A stretch of DNA of 64,000 nt, taken from the NCBI GenBank assembly GCA_947624485.1, contig CANQKM010000011.1, positions 26,673-90,672 on the forward strand, given 5' to 3'. The DNA comes from an uncultured Clostridia bacterium. Its GTDB lineage: Bacteria; Bacillota; Clostridia; UBA1381. The position numbers and the translations under genes were made by a program. The first letter of the stretch is position 1. Every line of letters starts with the position of its first letter. Below are positions 1 through 9,253 of the stretch, in pieces. Under the pieces are notes generated by a model. That model saw only the letters and a list, made by a program, of their open reading frames with translations, did not search any database and had not been told where the DNA came from.

Positions 1-273
1 TACACGGGTATTTGCGTCATGCGCATGAGCGACGCGAAATCGGTATGCAGGGCGGTATGCACGCGCGTCACCTTCAAGGAGCTTACGGACGACAAAATAA
101 AAAAGTACGTAAAAACCAAAGAGCCGATGGACAAGGCCGGCGCGTACGGCATACAGGGCAAGGGTTCGCTTCTCATAGACGGCATAGAGGGCGATTACTT
201 CAACGTCGTCGGACTGCCTGTCGCGGCGCTTGCGGAGCTTTTGGAAAACGAATTTAATATAACTGTTTTATAA
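1..273 (+). CDS. maf: Maf family nucleoside triphosphate pyrophosphatase, C-terminal part
   Basis: The frame is open from base 1 and ends at TAA 271-273, so the gene begins upstream of the window. The visible 90 residues carry the Maf C-terminal signatures: an opening YTGI, then EPMDKAGAYGIQG and GDYFNVVGLP. Maf/YhdE proteins hydrolyse non-canonical or modified nucleoside triphosphates and are associated with division arrest. In Firmicutes maf commonly precedes mreB, as here, with a 13-base gap. An internal ATG at 19 exists but would cut into the conserved domain. Confidence 0.9.
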   Translation, partial: YTGICVMRMSDAKSVCRAVCTRVTFKELTDDKIKKYVKTKEPMDKAGAYGIQGKGSLLIDGIEGDYFNVVGLPVAALAELLENEFNITVL

Positions 274-286
274 AGGAGAAAACGAA

Positions 287-1288
287 ATGGGCTTTTTAAC
301 GAAAGATATAGGAATTGACCTCGGAACGGCGAACACGCTCGTATACGTGCAGGGAAAGGGCATAGTAGTGCGCGAGCCGTCCGTTGTGGCGATAGACAAG
401 TACGAGGGCAAGGTGCTTGCCGTCGGAAACGCGGCTAACGAAATGATAGGCAGAACGCCGGAAAATATTGTGGCGGTGCGCCCGATAAAGGACGGCGTGA
501 TCGCCGACTTCGACATCACGCAGGCTATGATAAGAGCGTTTATAAAGGAAGCGAACGTCAGCAATATATTCAAGCCCAGAGTAATCGTGTGCATTCCCTC
601 GGGCGTCACGGAGGTTGAACGCCGCGCGGTCGAGGAGGCGGTCATACAGGCGGGCGCGAAATCGGTCGCGCTCATAGACGAGCCTATGGCTGCCGCGATC
701 GGCGCATCGCTGCCGGTAAACGATGCGACGGGTTCTATGGTTGTCGATATAGGCGGCGGAACGACCGAGGTCGCCGTAATATCGCTCGGCGGAATTGTGT
801 CGTCGCGCTCGATAAGAATAGCCGGCAACGCGCTCGACAGCGCCATAGTAAACTACCTCAAAAAAGAGCATTTAATAAACATCGGAGACAAAATGGCTGA
901 GGACATAAAGCTCACCGTCGCGTCGGCGTACGAGGATGACGAGGAAGCGGTGCGCGAGGTGCGCGGACGCGACGTGTCAACGGGACTGCCGAAAACGGTG
1001 CAGATAAAGGAAAGCGAGATAAGAGAAGCGATAAGCGAGAACATAAACGAAATGATCGAGGCGATAAAGCTCACTCTCGAAAACACGCCGCCGGAGCTTG
1101 CGGCGGACGTTATGGAGCGCGGCATAATGCTCACGGGCGGCGGCGCGCTCATAAAGGGACTGGACAAGCTCATCACCGAGGTCACGAAAATCCCGACGCA
1201 CGTCGCGGAATATCCGCTCGACTGCGTTGTGATAGGCACGGGCAGGTCGCTCGAAAACATCAAGGAGCTTACAGACAAGGCGAAGTAA
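287..1288 (+). CDS. mreB: Rod shape-determining protein MreB
   Basis: This 333-residue actin-like ATPase has the usual family length. It shows the phosphate-1 motif DLGTANTLVY near residue 11, a phosphate-2 motif around DIGGGTTEVAV, and the adenosine motif LTGGGALIKGL near residue 282. MreB filaments under the membrane guide lateral wall synthesis together with MreC, MreD and PBP2, all encoded directly downstream. The ATG has a good AAAGGAG site upstream. The full mre-PBP2 set implies rod-shaped cells. Confidence 0.97.
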   Translation: MGFLTKDIGIDLGTANTLVYVQGKGIVVREPSVVAIDKYEGKVLAVGNAANEMIGRTPENIVAVRPIKDGVIADFDITQAMIRAFIKEANVSNIFKPRVIVCIPSGVTEVERRAVEEAVIQAGAKSVALIDEPMAAAIGASLPVNDATGSMVVDIGGGTTEVAVISLGGIVSSRSIRIAGNALDSAIVNYLKKEHLINIGDKMAEDIKLTVASAYEDDEEAVREVRGRDVSTGLPKTVQIKESEIREAISENINEMIEAIKLTLENTPPELAADVMERGIMLTGGGALIKGLDKLITEVTKIPTHVAEYPLDCVVIGTGRSLENIKELTDKAK

Positions 1289-1318
1289 TACCATAGTCTT
1301 ATTTACGGGGGCTGAAAC

Positions 1319-2146
1319 ATGTTATCATCACTATTAAAGAAAAAAAGCGTGAGGATCACGGCAATAATTACGGCGATAGTGCTTCTGTGCGTCGCGATAG
1401 CGCACTTCGGCGGCTCAAATCCCGTTTCAAACGCGATAAGAAGCGTTTTTGCTCCGTTTCAGAGCGGGTTTGCGTATATATCGAACAACGTAAAAAGCAC
1501 GGCTGACTTTTTAGCCGAGTCCAAGGCGTACAAAGCGGAGAACGAACGGCTTGTCGCGGAGATCAACGAGCTTAAAAAGCAAAGCAGAGACGTCACGAAC
1601 TACAGAGAGGAAAACGAGGAATTAAAGGGACTTCTGGAGCTTGGGCAAAGCATGAGCGAATACACGACCGTAGCCGCCACCGTAATAGCGTATTCTCCGA
1701 ATAACTGGTACGACACCATCGAGATAAGCAAAGGCTCGCTGTCCGGCATAAATGTCGGCAACGCGGTAATAACGCCCGACGGCGTTGTGGGCAAGGTCAT
1801 AGAGACCGGTCCGAACTGGTCGCTCGTATCGACGATCATAGGTCCGGACAACGCGCTCGGCGTAAAAATAACGAGAACGGGCGACGTTGCCGTTGTTGAG
1901 GGCGACAGAGAAATGTACCGCAGCAGCGTGTGCAGGATGACGTTTATAGACAAGGATTCAAACCTCATAGTCGGCGACCTTCTTGAGACGACCGCCGCGG
2001 GCGGCGTATACCCCGACGGCCTTGTCGTAGGCTCTGTGCGCGAGATAAACGCTGACGCTATGGGCAACCTCAACTACGCGGTTGTTGAACCGGCGGTGGA
2101 TTTTTCGCGGCTTTACGGCGTGCTTGTGATAAACGGAATGAATTGA
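1319..2146 (+). CDS. mreC: Rod shape-determining protein MreC
   Basis: The 275-residue protein has a short basic N-terminus, one membrane segment at about residues 13-30, and a charged coiled coil at about 60-105. The beta-rich MreC core follows, with the typical stretch around SPNNWYDTIEISKGS and GVVGKVIETGPNWSLV. It sits outside the membrane and links MreB and MreD to the wall synthesis machinery. It lies between mreB and mreD, as in most rod-shaped Firmicutes. Confidence 0.95.
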   Translation: MLSSLLKKKSVRITAIITAIVLLCVAIAHFGGSNPVSNAIRSVFAPFQSGFAYISNNVKSTADFLAESKAYKAENERLVAEINELKKQSRDVTNYREENEELKGLLELGQSMSEYTTVAATVIAYSPNNWYDTIEISKGSLSGINVGNAVITPDGVVGKVIETGPNWSLVSTIIGPDNALGVKITRTGDVAVVEGDREMYRSSVCRMTFIDKDSNLIVGDLLETTAAGGVYPDGLVVGSVREINADAMGNLNYAVVEPAVDFSRLYGVLVINGMN

Positions 2147-2159
2147 TTGGGTGACGAAG

Positions 2160-2666
2160 ATGCGAAATTTCAAAATCGGTGTGTGGATATTCTGCATATT
2201 TCTTATACAAACCGTAGTCCTTTCGGGAATACACGTATATGACGCAGTGCCGTCATTGGTGCTGCCGTTTGTCGTATGCGTTGCGCTTATGGAGGAGGAC
2301 GTTATAACAACCGCCGTTGTAAGCGGAATATGCGCCTTTATCGCGGGCGCGTTCACGGGACACAGCTATATAGTGACGGCTCTGTATATTTTCTACGCGG
2401 GTATGCTTATATTCGCGCTCAAATCAAAACCGCGGTATATAAGTAGAACCGTGAAAGCCTTTACATGGACGTTTATATTATCGGGACTTATGGAAACGAT
2501 ATTCCGTTTTATCGACGCGGGAACAGTTACGGCGGACATGCTGCTTTATTCGGCGCTTCCGTTCGCCGTGATTAACACGCTGTTCGTGATACTTATTTAC
2601 CCGCTTTTAACATGCACGATGTATAAGGAAGATAAGGAAAAGCTGTTGATAGGAGATTTGGTGTAA
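2160..2666 (+). CDS. mreD: Rod shape-determining protein MreD
   Basis: A small integral membrane protein of 168 residues with about five hydrophobic segments, matching the MreD family in length and position. The ATG at 2160 is preferred over an in-frame GTG at 2151, because GGGTGA lies just upstream of the ATG and nothing comparable precedes the GTG. It acts in the membrane with MreC. Sequence conservation in this family is low, so the call rests partly on position between mreC and a PBP2 gene. Confidence 0.9.
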   Translation: MRNFKIGVWIFCIFLIQTVVLSGIHVYDAVPSLVLPFVVCVALMEEDVITTAVVSGICAFIAGAFTGHSYIVTALYIFYAGMLIFALKSKPRYISRTVKAFTWTFILSGLMETIFRFIDAGTVTADMLLYSALPFAVINTLFVILIYPLLTCTMYKEDKEKLLIGDLV

Positions 2667-2669
2667 GCT

Positions 2670-4757
2670 ATGCCTAACAGTAAAGCGAGATTTTACGTTA
2701 TAAGCACAATAATGGTTCTGATGTTCTGCGCGGTGATATGGAAGCTGTTTGATTTGCAGCTTGTAAAGGGCGACCAGTACGTCACGGTCGCGAACGACCG
2801 TCTCACGACGAACATAATCGCGAAAGCTCCGCGCGGAGAGATTCTGGACAGATACGGTACGCGCCTTGTTTCAAACAAGGTCGGGTACTCCGTTGTGATG
2901 CAGAAAACCGATTTGAAGGACGACGAGCTTAACAGCATAATAAAAAAGCTCATCGACGTTCTTTACGCGAATAACTGCGAGTATTTTGACAATCTGCCGG
3001 TAAGCTTTGCGCCGTATGTGTTCGAGTTTGAGGACGAGAACGAGGACGGCTCCGTAAACGATGAGCGCGCCGCGTGGTTTTCGTCGAACGCTTCAATGGG
3101 CATTAACGATACCATGAGCGCGAGCGACGTTGTGCAGCTTCTGAAACGCCGCTACAACATAGGCGCGTCGTTCAGCGAGGACGAGCAGCGCAGAATAGCC
3201 GGCATACGCTACTGCGCCGAGGTGAGCGGTCTGTCGCAGACCGTGCTTTTCACGATAGCGGAGGATATACCGGTCGAGGCGGTAATGCAGATAAAGGAAC
3301 GGCAGGACGAATTTAAGGGCATATCCGTCATAAACGACTATATCCGCAATTACGACATGCCCGGACTTGCGACTCACATACTCGGCAGAACCGGTAAGAT
3401 AAGCGCGAAGGAGTACGAGGATAACAAGGATCTCGGCTACGGCTACAACGACATAATAGGCAAGCAGGGCATAGAGCTTTGGGGTGAGAAATACCTGCGC
3501 GGCACGGACGGCACAACCGGTACGACAAAGGAAGTAAACGGCAAGGATATAACGATACTTAACAACACCGAACCCGTGCCGGGCGATTACATTGTTCTCA
3601 CGATAGATTCCGACCTTCAGCGCGTCGCGGAGGATTCGCTCGCGAACAACATACAGGCGATACGCAGCGCGAGCGGCGTGAAGCCGAAGGACGGCGCGGA
3701 CTGTAACGCGGGAGCGGCGGTCGTTCTCGACATTAAAACGGGCGACACTCTTGCACTGGCTTCATGCCCGACGTATGACATGTCGCGCTTTGACGAGGAC
3801 TACAGCTCGCTTGTCGAAAATGAGGCGCGTCCGATGTTCAACAGAGCCGTATGCGGCACGTACAGCCCCGGTTCGACGTTTAAGCCGCTTACAGCGATAG
3901 CGGGACTTGAGACCGGTAATATCACAACGGGCGAAATAATCGTTGACGAGGGTGTTTACAAATACTATGACGACTACCAGCCCGCGTGCTGGATTTGGAA
4001 CGAGTACAGGCTGACGCACGGCAGACAGAACGTCACGGCGGCTCTCGAAAATTCCTGCAACTACTTCTTTTACGAGGTCGGCAGACGCTTGAATATAACG
4101 GTACTCGGCGAGTATGCGAAGCGGTTCGGTCTCGGCGAGCATACGGGTATAGAGCTTCCCGAGGAAACCTCCGGTCACATGGCAAGCCCCGAATACAAGA
4201 AGCAGGTCGTTACGAACGTCACCAGTCAGGACTGGTACGACGGCGACACGCTCCAGGCGGCAATCGGCCAGTCGTACAGCCTGTTTACGCCGGTGCAGCT
4301 CGCGAATTACGCGGCGACGATAGCGTCGGGCGGCACGAGGCGCAAGGTAAATCTCGTAAAGAGCGTGCGCTCGTCGGTTGACGGCTCGATCGTGAAGGAG
4401 TTTAATCCCGAGATAGTGGATCAAATCGACATGCAGCCGGAGGATATAAACGCCGTAAAGCAGGGTATGAAAAAGGTGGCCGACGAGGGAAGCGCGGCTG
4501 AGGTATTCGCGAATTACGGCATACAGGTCGGCGGTAAAACGGGTACGGCTCAGGTCGGAGACGGCTCGAACAACGCGGTATTTATCGCGTACGCGCCGTT
4601 TGACAATCCCGAAATAGCGGTCGCGGTCGTGCTTGAACACGGCGTACGAGGCACGAACGCCGCGCTTGTGGCGAAGGATATTTTTGACGCGTATTTCAAT
4701 CTGCAGCCGACGAGCGCGCCGACACAGACGCCGCAGCCGACCGGTTACGAGGAATAA
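2670..4757 (+). CDS. Class B penicillin-binding protein 2 (elongasome transpeptidase)
   Basis: This 695-residue protein has one N-terminal membrane anchor (about residues 9-28), a PBP dimerisation region, and a transpeptidase domain. The active-site motifs are visible: SPGSTFK (SxxK serine, near residue 396), ENSCNYF (SxN) and GGKTGTAQ (KTG). It cross-links peptidoglycan during side-wall growth and is the usual last gene of the mre operon. The C-terminus ends in a proline/threonine-rich tail. An AGGAG site precedes the ATG. It corresponds to MrdA/PBP2. Confidence 0.95.
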   Translation: MPNSKARFYVISTIMVLMFCAVIWKLFDLQLVKGDQYVTVANDRLTTNIIAKAPRGEILDRYGTRLVSNKVGYSVVMQKTDLKDDELNSIIKKLIDVLYANNCEYFDNLPVSFAPYVFEFEDENEDGSVNDERAAWFSSNASMGINDTMSASDVVQLLKRRYNIGASFSEDEQRRIAGIRYCAEVSGLSQTVLFTIAEDIPVEAVMQIKERQDEFKGISVINDYIRNYDMPGLATHILGRTGKISAKEYEDNKDLGYGYNDIIGKQGIELWGEKYLRGTDGTTGTTKEVNGKDITILNNTEPVPGDYIVLTIDSDLQRVAEDSLANNIQAIRSASGVKPKDGADCNAGAAVVLDIKTGDTLALASCPTYDMSRFDEDYSSLVENEARPMFNRAVCGTYSPGSTFKPLTAIAGLETGNITTGEIIVDEGVYKYYDDYQPACWIWNEYRLTHGRQNVTAALENSCNYFFYEVGRRLNITVLGEYAKRFGLGEHTGIELPEETSGHMASPEYKKQVVTNVTSQDWYDGDTLQAAIGQSYSLFTPVQLANYAATIASGGTRRKVNLVKSVRSSVDGSIVKEFNPEIVDQIDMQPEDINAVKQGMKKVADEGSAAEVFANYGIQVGGKTGTAQVGDGSNNAVFIAYAPFDNPEIAVAVVLEHGVRGTNAALVAKDIFDAYFNLQPTSAPTQTPQPTGYEE

Positions 4758-4775
4758 ACAAAGGAGGGCATTGTC

Positions 4776-5489
4776 ATGGAAAAGGAGATCATAAAGCTGA
4801 AGGGAGCGGGCGACGGCGTGAGAATTTACCTCGACGCGTCAAGTCCCATTTCCGATATAACAAGCTCTCTTTATGACAAGCTGCGCCGATTCCGCAAGTT
4901 TTTCGGCGACGGTCACTGCAACATATATTTTGCCGGACGCGAGCTTACGGACAGCGACAAAATGCGTCTCGAAGCCATAGTTAAGGCGATGCTGCCCGAA
5001 AGCACGGTAAATTACGGAGAACGTCGCAAAACGGAGGACGACTTCGCGGAAAAGACGCTTGAGCTTCCGAAGGATTTAAAGAGCGAGGAAAAGCCGGCTG
5101 ACGACACGCAGTTCCGCGAGATACGCGAGGTCGTTACGACCAACTTCAAGTCGAGCCGCGCCAGATTTTATGAGGGTGTTGTGCGCGGCGGCAGAAAGGT
5201 GGAGTCCGACGGACATCTCGTGCTTGTCGGCGACGTAGAGGAGGACGGCAAGGTTGCTGCTGTGGGTAACGTGATCGTACTCGGCAGACTGCTCGGGCAG
5301 GTCGAGGCGGGCTGTATGGGCAGCAAGGGCGCGTACGTTATAGCACTCGACATGGCGCCGTCAGACATACGCATATCCGGCACGCACAGCTACTACGACA
5401 AAAACGACTTCCGCGGCGGTATGAAAAAAGCGTATCTGCGTGACGACAGGATAGTTACGGAGAATTTTACTGTCGGCACTGCCGAATAA
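4776..5489 (+). CDS. minC: Septum site-determining protein MinC
   Basis: The 237 residues divide into an N-terminal MinC_N-like domain (1-105) and a C-terminal beta-helix domain (about 120-225). The latter carries the family pattern YEGVVRGGRKVESDGHLVLVG followed by GDVEEDGKVAAVGNVIVLG. MinC inhibits FtsZ assembly away from mid-cell, positioned by MinD, whose gene follows. An AAAGGAGGG site sits upstream of the ATG. Confidence 0.93.
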   Translation: MEKEIIKLKGAGDGVRIYLDASSPISDITSSLYDKLRRFRKFFGDGHCNIYFAGRELTDSDKMRLEAIVKAMLPESTVNYGERRKTEDDFAEKTLELPKDLKSEEKPADDTQFREIREVVTTNFKSSRARFYEGVVRGGRKVESDGHLVLVGDVEEDGKVAAVGNVIVLGRLLGQVEAGCMGSKGAYVIALDMAPSDIRISGTHSYYDKNDFRGGMKKAYLRDDRIVTENFTVGTAE

Positions 5490-5500
5490 CATACTCAACT

Positions 5501-5517
5501 TATACAATTTTTGTATA
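5501..5517. promoter_or_regulatory. Short palindrome upstream of minD
   Basis: TATACAA and TTGTATA form a perfect 7-base inverted repeat with a 3-base loop, between the minC stop and the minD promoter. It could be an operator or a weak hairpin. Nothing in the sequence decides which. Confidence 0.35.
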
Positions 5518-5556
5518 GATAATTGAAAAATATTTGTATAATTTTTCATAAAAATA

Positions 5557-5585
5557 TGGACAAACGCAAGAAACCGTGGTATAAT
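5557..5585 (+). promoter_or_regulatory. Putative sigma-A promoter for minD
   Basis: TGGACA at 5557-5562 and TATAAT at 5580-5585 are separated by 17 bases, about 35 bases before the preferred minD start. This suggests minD-mgsA can be transcribed independently of the mre operon. Confidence 0.6.
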
Positions 5586-5621
5586 CTGTATATGCTGCAG
5601 TTGAAAGGAACAAGACAAGCT

Positions 5622-6413
5622 ATGGGAAAAATCATCATAACGGCGTCCGGCAAGGGCGGTACGGGTAAAACGACCACGACCGCGAACCTCGGCGCGGCGC
5701 TTGCTTTAAGAGGACATCTTACTGCGGTGGCGGATATGGATATGGGGCTTCGCAATCTGGACATTGTTCTCGGTCTGGAGAGCGATATTGTATACGACAT
5801 TTCGGACGTTATCGACGGCGGCTGCAGCCTTGACGAAGCCGTTATAAAGGACAGGGAATTTGAAAATCTCTATTTTATTCCCGCTCCGCAGACTCGCGGA
5901 ATATCTTTTTTGAGCGACGAGGCGGTAAAAAATGTGTGGGAGCAGATAAGGTCGCGGTTTGAATACTGCATAGTGGATGTGCCGGCGGGTATTGACGGCG
6001 GATTTCTGTACGCCGCGCCGGCGGCTGACGCTGCGCTTATCGTGACTATGCCGGAGCTTACGGCTCTGCGCGACGCGGACAGAACAGTTTCGGTGCTTGA
6101 GGACATGGGCGTTGCGGACATAAAGGTCATAATAAACCGCATACGTCCCGACATGATCGACCGCGGCATAATGATAAACGTTGACGACTGCGTGGACAGG
6201 CTGCAGGTACCCGTGGCGGGACTTGTACCCGACGACGAAGAGCTTGTGATTTCCGCATTAAGCGGAAAGCTCGCGGTCACGAATACATATTCGCGCGCGG
6301 GTACGGCGTTTAGGAACATTGCCGCGCGCATAGACGGCGAGAATGTGCCGATTATGGATTTTGACGAGAAGAGAGGATTTTTCAAACGGTTGTTTCAAAG
6401 GAGAAGGCAGTAA
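5622..6413 (+). CDS. minD: Septum site-determining protein MinD
   Basis: The start is placed at ATG 5622, giving MGKIIITASGKGGTGKTTTT. This puts the deviant Walker A motif at the usual position near residue 10, with GAAAGGA upstream. A longer frame from 5523 would run through the promoter. The 263-residue ParA-type ATPase ends in a basic amphipathic tail (GFFKRLFQRRRQ), the membrane-targeting helix. MinD recruits MinC to the membrane. No minE is encoded next to it; the next gene is mgsA. Confidence 0.95.
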   Translation: MGKIIITASGKGGTGKTTTTANLGAALALRGHLTAVADMDMGLRNLDIVLGLESDIVYDISDVIDGGCSLDEAVIKDREFENLYFIPAPQTRGISFLSDEAVKNVWEQIRSRFEYCIVDVPAGIDGGFLYAAPAADAALIVTMPELTALRDADRTVSVLEDMGVADIKVIINRIRPDMIDRGIMINVDDCVDRLQVPVAGLVPDDEELVISALSGKLAVTNTYSRAGTAFRNIAARIDGENVPIMDFDEKRGFFKRLFQRRRQ

Positions 6414-6443
6414 GACACAGACGGTGAAAGGACGGTAAATCTC

Positions 6444-6848
6444 ATGAACATTGCACTCATTGCACACGACAAGAAGAAGGAGCTTATGATACAGTTCTGT
6501 ATAGCATATTCGGGTATTCTGTCGCGCCACTCGCTTTTTGCGACGGGTACGACCGGCAAGCTCGTAAGCGAGAGTACCGGACTTAACATATACCGCTTTC
6601 TTCCCGGACCGCAGGGCGGCGACCAGCAGATAGGCGCGAGAATAGCGTACAACGAAATTGACCTTGTGCTGTTTTTCCGCGATCCGCTGAACGCGGAGGG
6701 CTACGAACCCGACGTGTTCTCGCTTTTGAGGCTCTGCGACATGCACAACATACCTATCGCGACAAACAGCGCGACCGCCGAGGTTCTCATACACGGACTT
6801 GAACGCGGCGACCTCGATTGGCGCGATATAGTAAATCCGAAAAAATAA
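6444..6848 (+). CDS. mgsA: Methylglyoxal synthase
   Basis: The 134-residue protein converts dihydroxyacetone phosphate to methylglyoxal and phosphate, a bypass of lower glycolysis under phosphate limitation. Family hallmarks are visible: the opening [15 protein letters not shown] for phosphate binding, [23 protein letters not shown] and the closing [11 protein letters not shown]. It lies 30 bases after minD, probably in the same transcript, and is followed by a clear terminator. Confidence 0.96.
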   Translation: MNIALIAHDKKKELMIQFCIAYSGILSRHSLFATGTTGKLVSESTGLNIYRFLPGPQGGDQQIGARIAYNEIDLVLFFRDPLNAEGYEPDVFSLLRLCDMHNIPIATNSATAEVLIHGLERGDLDWRDIVNPKK

Positions 6849-6851
6849 ACG

Positions 6852-6876
6852 AAAACGCTCCCTCGGGAGCGTTTTT
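6852..6876 (+). terminator. Rho-independent terminator after mgsA
   Basis: CGCTCC and GGAGCG form a 6-bp stem with a 4-base loop, followed by TTTTT and preceded by AAAA. It can serve transcripts from both sides and separates the minD-mgsA unit from the convergent SLH genes. Confidence 0.85.
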
Positions 6877-6914
6877 GCAGGGGGTTGATATTATTCGCCC
6901 ATGCTTTCTATCTG

Positions 6915-8066
6915 TTACTGGTGTGTATTGACATACTCTAACAGGCTATGTCCATTGTTTGAGGCTAAACAAACCCAAACATCATCATCCCATATAAAGT
7001 TCTTATCTTCCGAAATCTCACCGAACACTGTACCGCGGGCGTTAGGACGTGTTTTTATAGCTATAACAGACCATTCTTTATCCCAATGTCCTTCCCCGGT
7101 CAGAGGATTTACATTGTAAAATGATGCGGCAGTCCAAGAGCCTGTTGAGTCATTACCATATTTGTTTGTAACCATTCTATCATTGGCAACCAATATATGA
7201 GGGGTTGCTGCTTTACCCTGTCCAACCATTTCTGTCAAACCGATGTCCGGCGCAACGCCTTGACCGTAACCCAGCACGCCCGTCACTTCATCTATTTTCA
7301 ATACTACCTGCGTGCCGTCCGCCTTTACATATATATCACCCTCACGCGCCAGACGCATATTTTCCTCCGTTCTGGGCTGGCCTTCGTAAATCGTTATGGG
7401 ATTGTAGTTGTGCAGCGGATCGGGCGGCTGTGAAAAGTCGCGGCTCTCTCTTGTGGACGGTTCGGTTATGCGGTTCAGTACCGCCGCAGCAGCGGCGCGT
7501 GTCAGCGTGCCGTTAGGATCAAACGTGCCGATTTCATCCACTCCGCAGAGTATGCCGTTCTCGTATGCTGTAAGAACAAAATCGCGGTAGCTGCTATCGA
7601 TTTTTTGGTTGTCGGGGATCGATGCCTGAACGTTTTCGGCGTATTGCTTTGAGAGCGTTTCGCCGCGCTTTTCAATGGCGCGCACCGCCACCATTGCCAT
7701 TTCCTGCCGCGTTATGTCCTTGTCCATATCGGTCTCGCTCATTTCACCGCTCGTTATTAAATTTGCGTCAACCGCAGCGCGGTATACGCCGTACCACCAC
7801 GTATCGCCCTTTGCGCTTGTGTCGAGATTTAAAATCCTGTCCACAACGGCAATAAACTCGGCGTGAGTCATTGTGTTTTCAGGCTTGAAGTAAACAGTGC
7901 CGTTTTCCTCGATTCCCGCAAATAACCCCTTGCCCGTCATTGCCGTAACCGTGTCGTAGTACCAATCGCCTGATTTCACATCGGGAAACGATGCCGCGCC
8001 TGCGGTATATGCCGCGCACATCAGCACGGAACACGTAAGTATCGCGCTCAAAATCCTCTTTTTCAT
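6915..8066 (-). CDS. Secreted SLH-domain protein with unrecognised C-terminal domain (copy A)
   Basis: The 383-residue protein starts with a signal peptide (MKKRILSAILTCSVL, cleavage near AGA-ASF). Two to three SLH repeats follow over residues 25-215, with the typical F.DV...WYYD opening and a later TRAAAAAVLNRI block. SLH domains anchor proteins to wall polymers at the cell surface. The last 150 or so residues form a domain I do not recognise, with conserved blocks LAREGD, KADGTQVVLK, GYGQGVAPD, NPLTGEGHWD and SEDKNFIW. The next gene encodes a close paralogue, so the pair is a tandem duplication. Confidence 0.88.
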   Translation of the reverse strand: MKKRILSAILTCSVLMCAAYTAGAASFPDVKSGDWYYDTVTAMTGKGLFAGIEENGTVYFKPENTMTHAEFIAVVDRILNLDTSAKGDTWWYGVYRAAVDANLITSGEMSETDMDKDITRQEMAMVAVRAIEKRGETLSKQYAENVQASIPDNQKIDSSYRDFVLTAYENGILCGVDEIGTFDPNGTLTRAAAAAVLNRITEPSTRESRDFSQPPDPLHNYNPITIYEGQPRTEENMRLAREGDIYVKADGTQVVLKIDEVTGVLGYGQGVAPDIGLTEMVGQGKAATPHILVANDRMVTNKYGNDSTGSWTAASFYNVNPLTGEGHWDKEWSVIAIKTRPNARGTVFGEISEDKNFIWDDDVWVCLASNNGHSLLEYVNTHQ

Positions 8067-8089
8067 TTTCTGCCTCTTTTCTACGTATA

Positions 8090-9220
8090 TTACTTATTAT
8101 AATACTCAAACACTACAAGTCCATTAGTAGAAGCTAAAATAACCCAAGTCATACCATTCCAAATATAATTTTTATCCGATGATATTTCTCCGTCTGTACC
8201 GTCTCCTCGAGGTCTTGTATAATAACTTATGACAGTCCATTCACTGTCCCAGTGTCCCTCACCGGTCAAAGGATTTACCCAATACTGTGAATCACTAACT
8301 TCTTTACCTACTGAATTTGGTCCGTATTTGCCTGTTGTTAATGTACCGTTAGCTGTTAAATAACGTGTAGTCTTATTTTTTCCTTGTCCCAATTCATCCA
8401 TTATACCTACGTCCGGCGCAACGCCTTGACCGTAACCCAACACGCCCGTTACCGGATCGGTCTTAAGAATTACCTGCGTGCCGTCCGCTTTGACGAACGT
8501 GTCGCCCTCTCTTGCAAGGCGGTTATCGCGCGGCTGACCTTCGTAAATCGTTATGGGGTTGTAATTGTGCAGCGTATCGGGCGGCTGTGAAAAGTCGCGG
8601 CTCTCTCTTGTTGTCGGCTCCGTTATGCGGTTCAGTACCGCCGCCGCAGCGGCGCGCGTGAGCGTGCCGTCGGGATCGAATGTGCCGAGGTCGTCAACGC
8701 CGCAGAGTATGCCGTTTTCGTACGCGGTCAGAACGAAATCGCGATAGTAACTGTCGATTTTTTGGTTGTCGGGGATCGATGCCTGAACATTGTCGGCGTA
8801 CTGCGACGAGAGCGTTTCGCCGCGCTTTTCAATGGCGCGCACCGCTACCATTGCCATTTCCTGACGCGTTATGTCGCTGTCCATATCGGTTTCGCTCATC
8901 TCGTTGCTCGTTATTAAATTTGCGTCAACCGCGGCTTTATACACTCCGTACCACCACGTATCGCCTTTTGCGCTTGTGTCAAGTCCGAGTATTCTGTCCA
9001 CCACGGCGATAAATTCCGCGTGCGTCATTGTGTTTTCAGGCTTGAAGTAAACCGTTCCGTTTTCCTCGATTCCGGCGAATAACCCTTTACCCGTCATTGC
9101 CGTAACCGTGTCGTAGTACCAATCGCCCGACTGCACATCGGGAAAAGTCGCAGCATTTGCAGCCGCCCCAAACACAATCGCCGCAGCAGCTATTGCCGCC
9201 GTAATTTGTTTCGTTTTCAT
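8090..9220 (-). CDS. Secreted SLH-domain protein with unrecognised C-terminal domain (copy B)
   Basis: A 376-residue paralogue of its downstream neighbour. The two SLH regions are nearly identical over about 190 residues, while signal peptides and C-terminal domains have diverged. The order is signal peptide (MKTKQITAAIAAAAIVFGAA), SLH repeats to about residue 215, a QPPD..HNYNP linker, then the shared C-terminal domain with REGD, KADGTQV, GQGVAPD, NPLTGEGHWDSEW and SSDKNYIW. Twenty-three bases separate the two genes. The function of the C-terminal domain is unknown. Confidence 0.88.
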   Translation of the reverse strand: MKTKQITAAIAAAAIVFGAAANAATFPDVQSGDWYYDTVTAMTGKGLFAGIEENGTVYFKPENTMTHAEFIAVVDRILGLDTSAKGDTWWYGVYKAAVDANLITSNEMSETDMDSDITRQEMAMVAVRAIEKRGETLSSQYADNVQASIPDNQKIDSYYRDFVLTAYENGILCGVDDLGTFDPDGTLTRAAAAAVLNRITEPTTRESRDFSQPPDTLHNYNPITIYEGQPRDNRLAREGDTFVKADGTQVILKTDPVTGVLGYGQGVAPDVGIMDELGQGKNKTTRYLTANGTLTTGKYGPNSVGKEVSDSQYWVNPLTGEGHWDSEWTVISYYTRPRGDGTDGEISSDKNYIWNGMTWVILASTNGLVVFEYYNK

Positions 9221-9253
9221 ATAATTTACCTCGTTTTCGTATATAACAAAATT

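Noticed and set aside
3762..4640. Long open frame antisense to the PBP2 gene (292 codons)
   Set aside because: It mirrors the codon bias of a GC-rich gene, has Arg/Tyr/Val-rich composition without domains, and lies opposite a confident transpeptidase.
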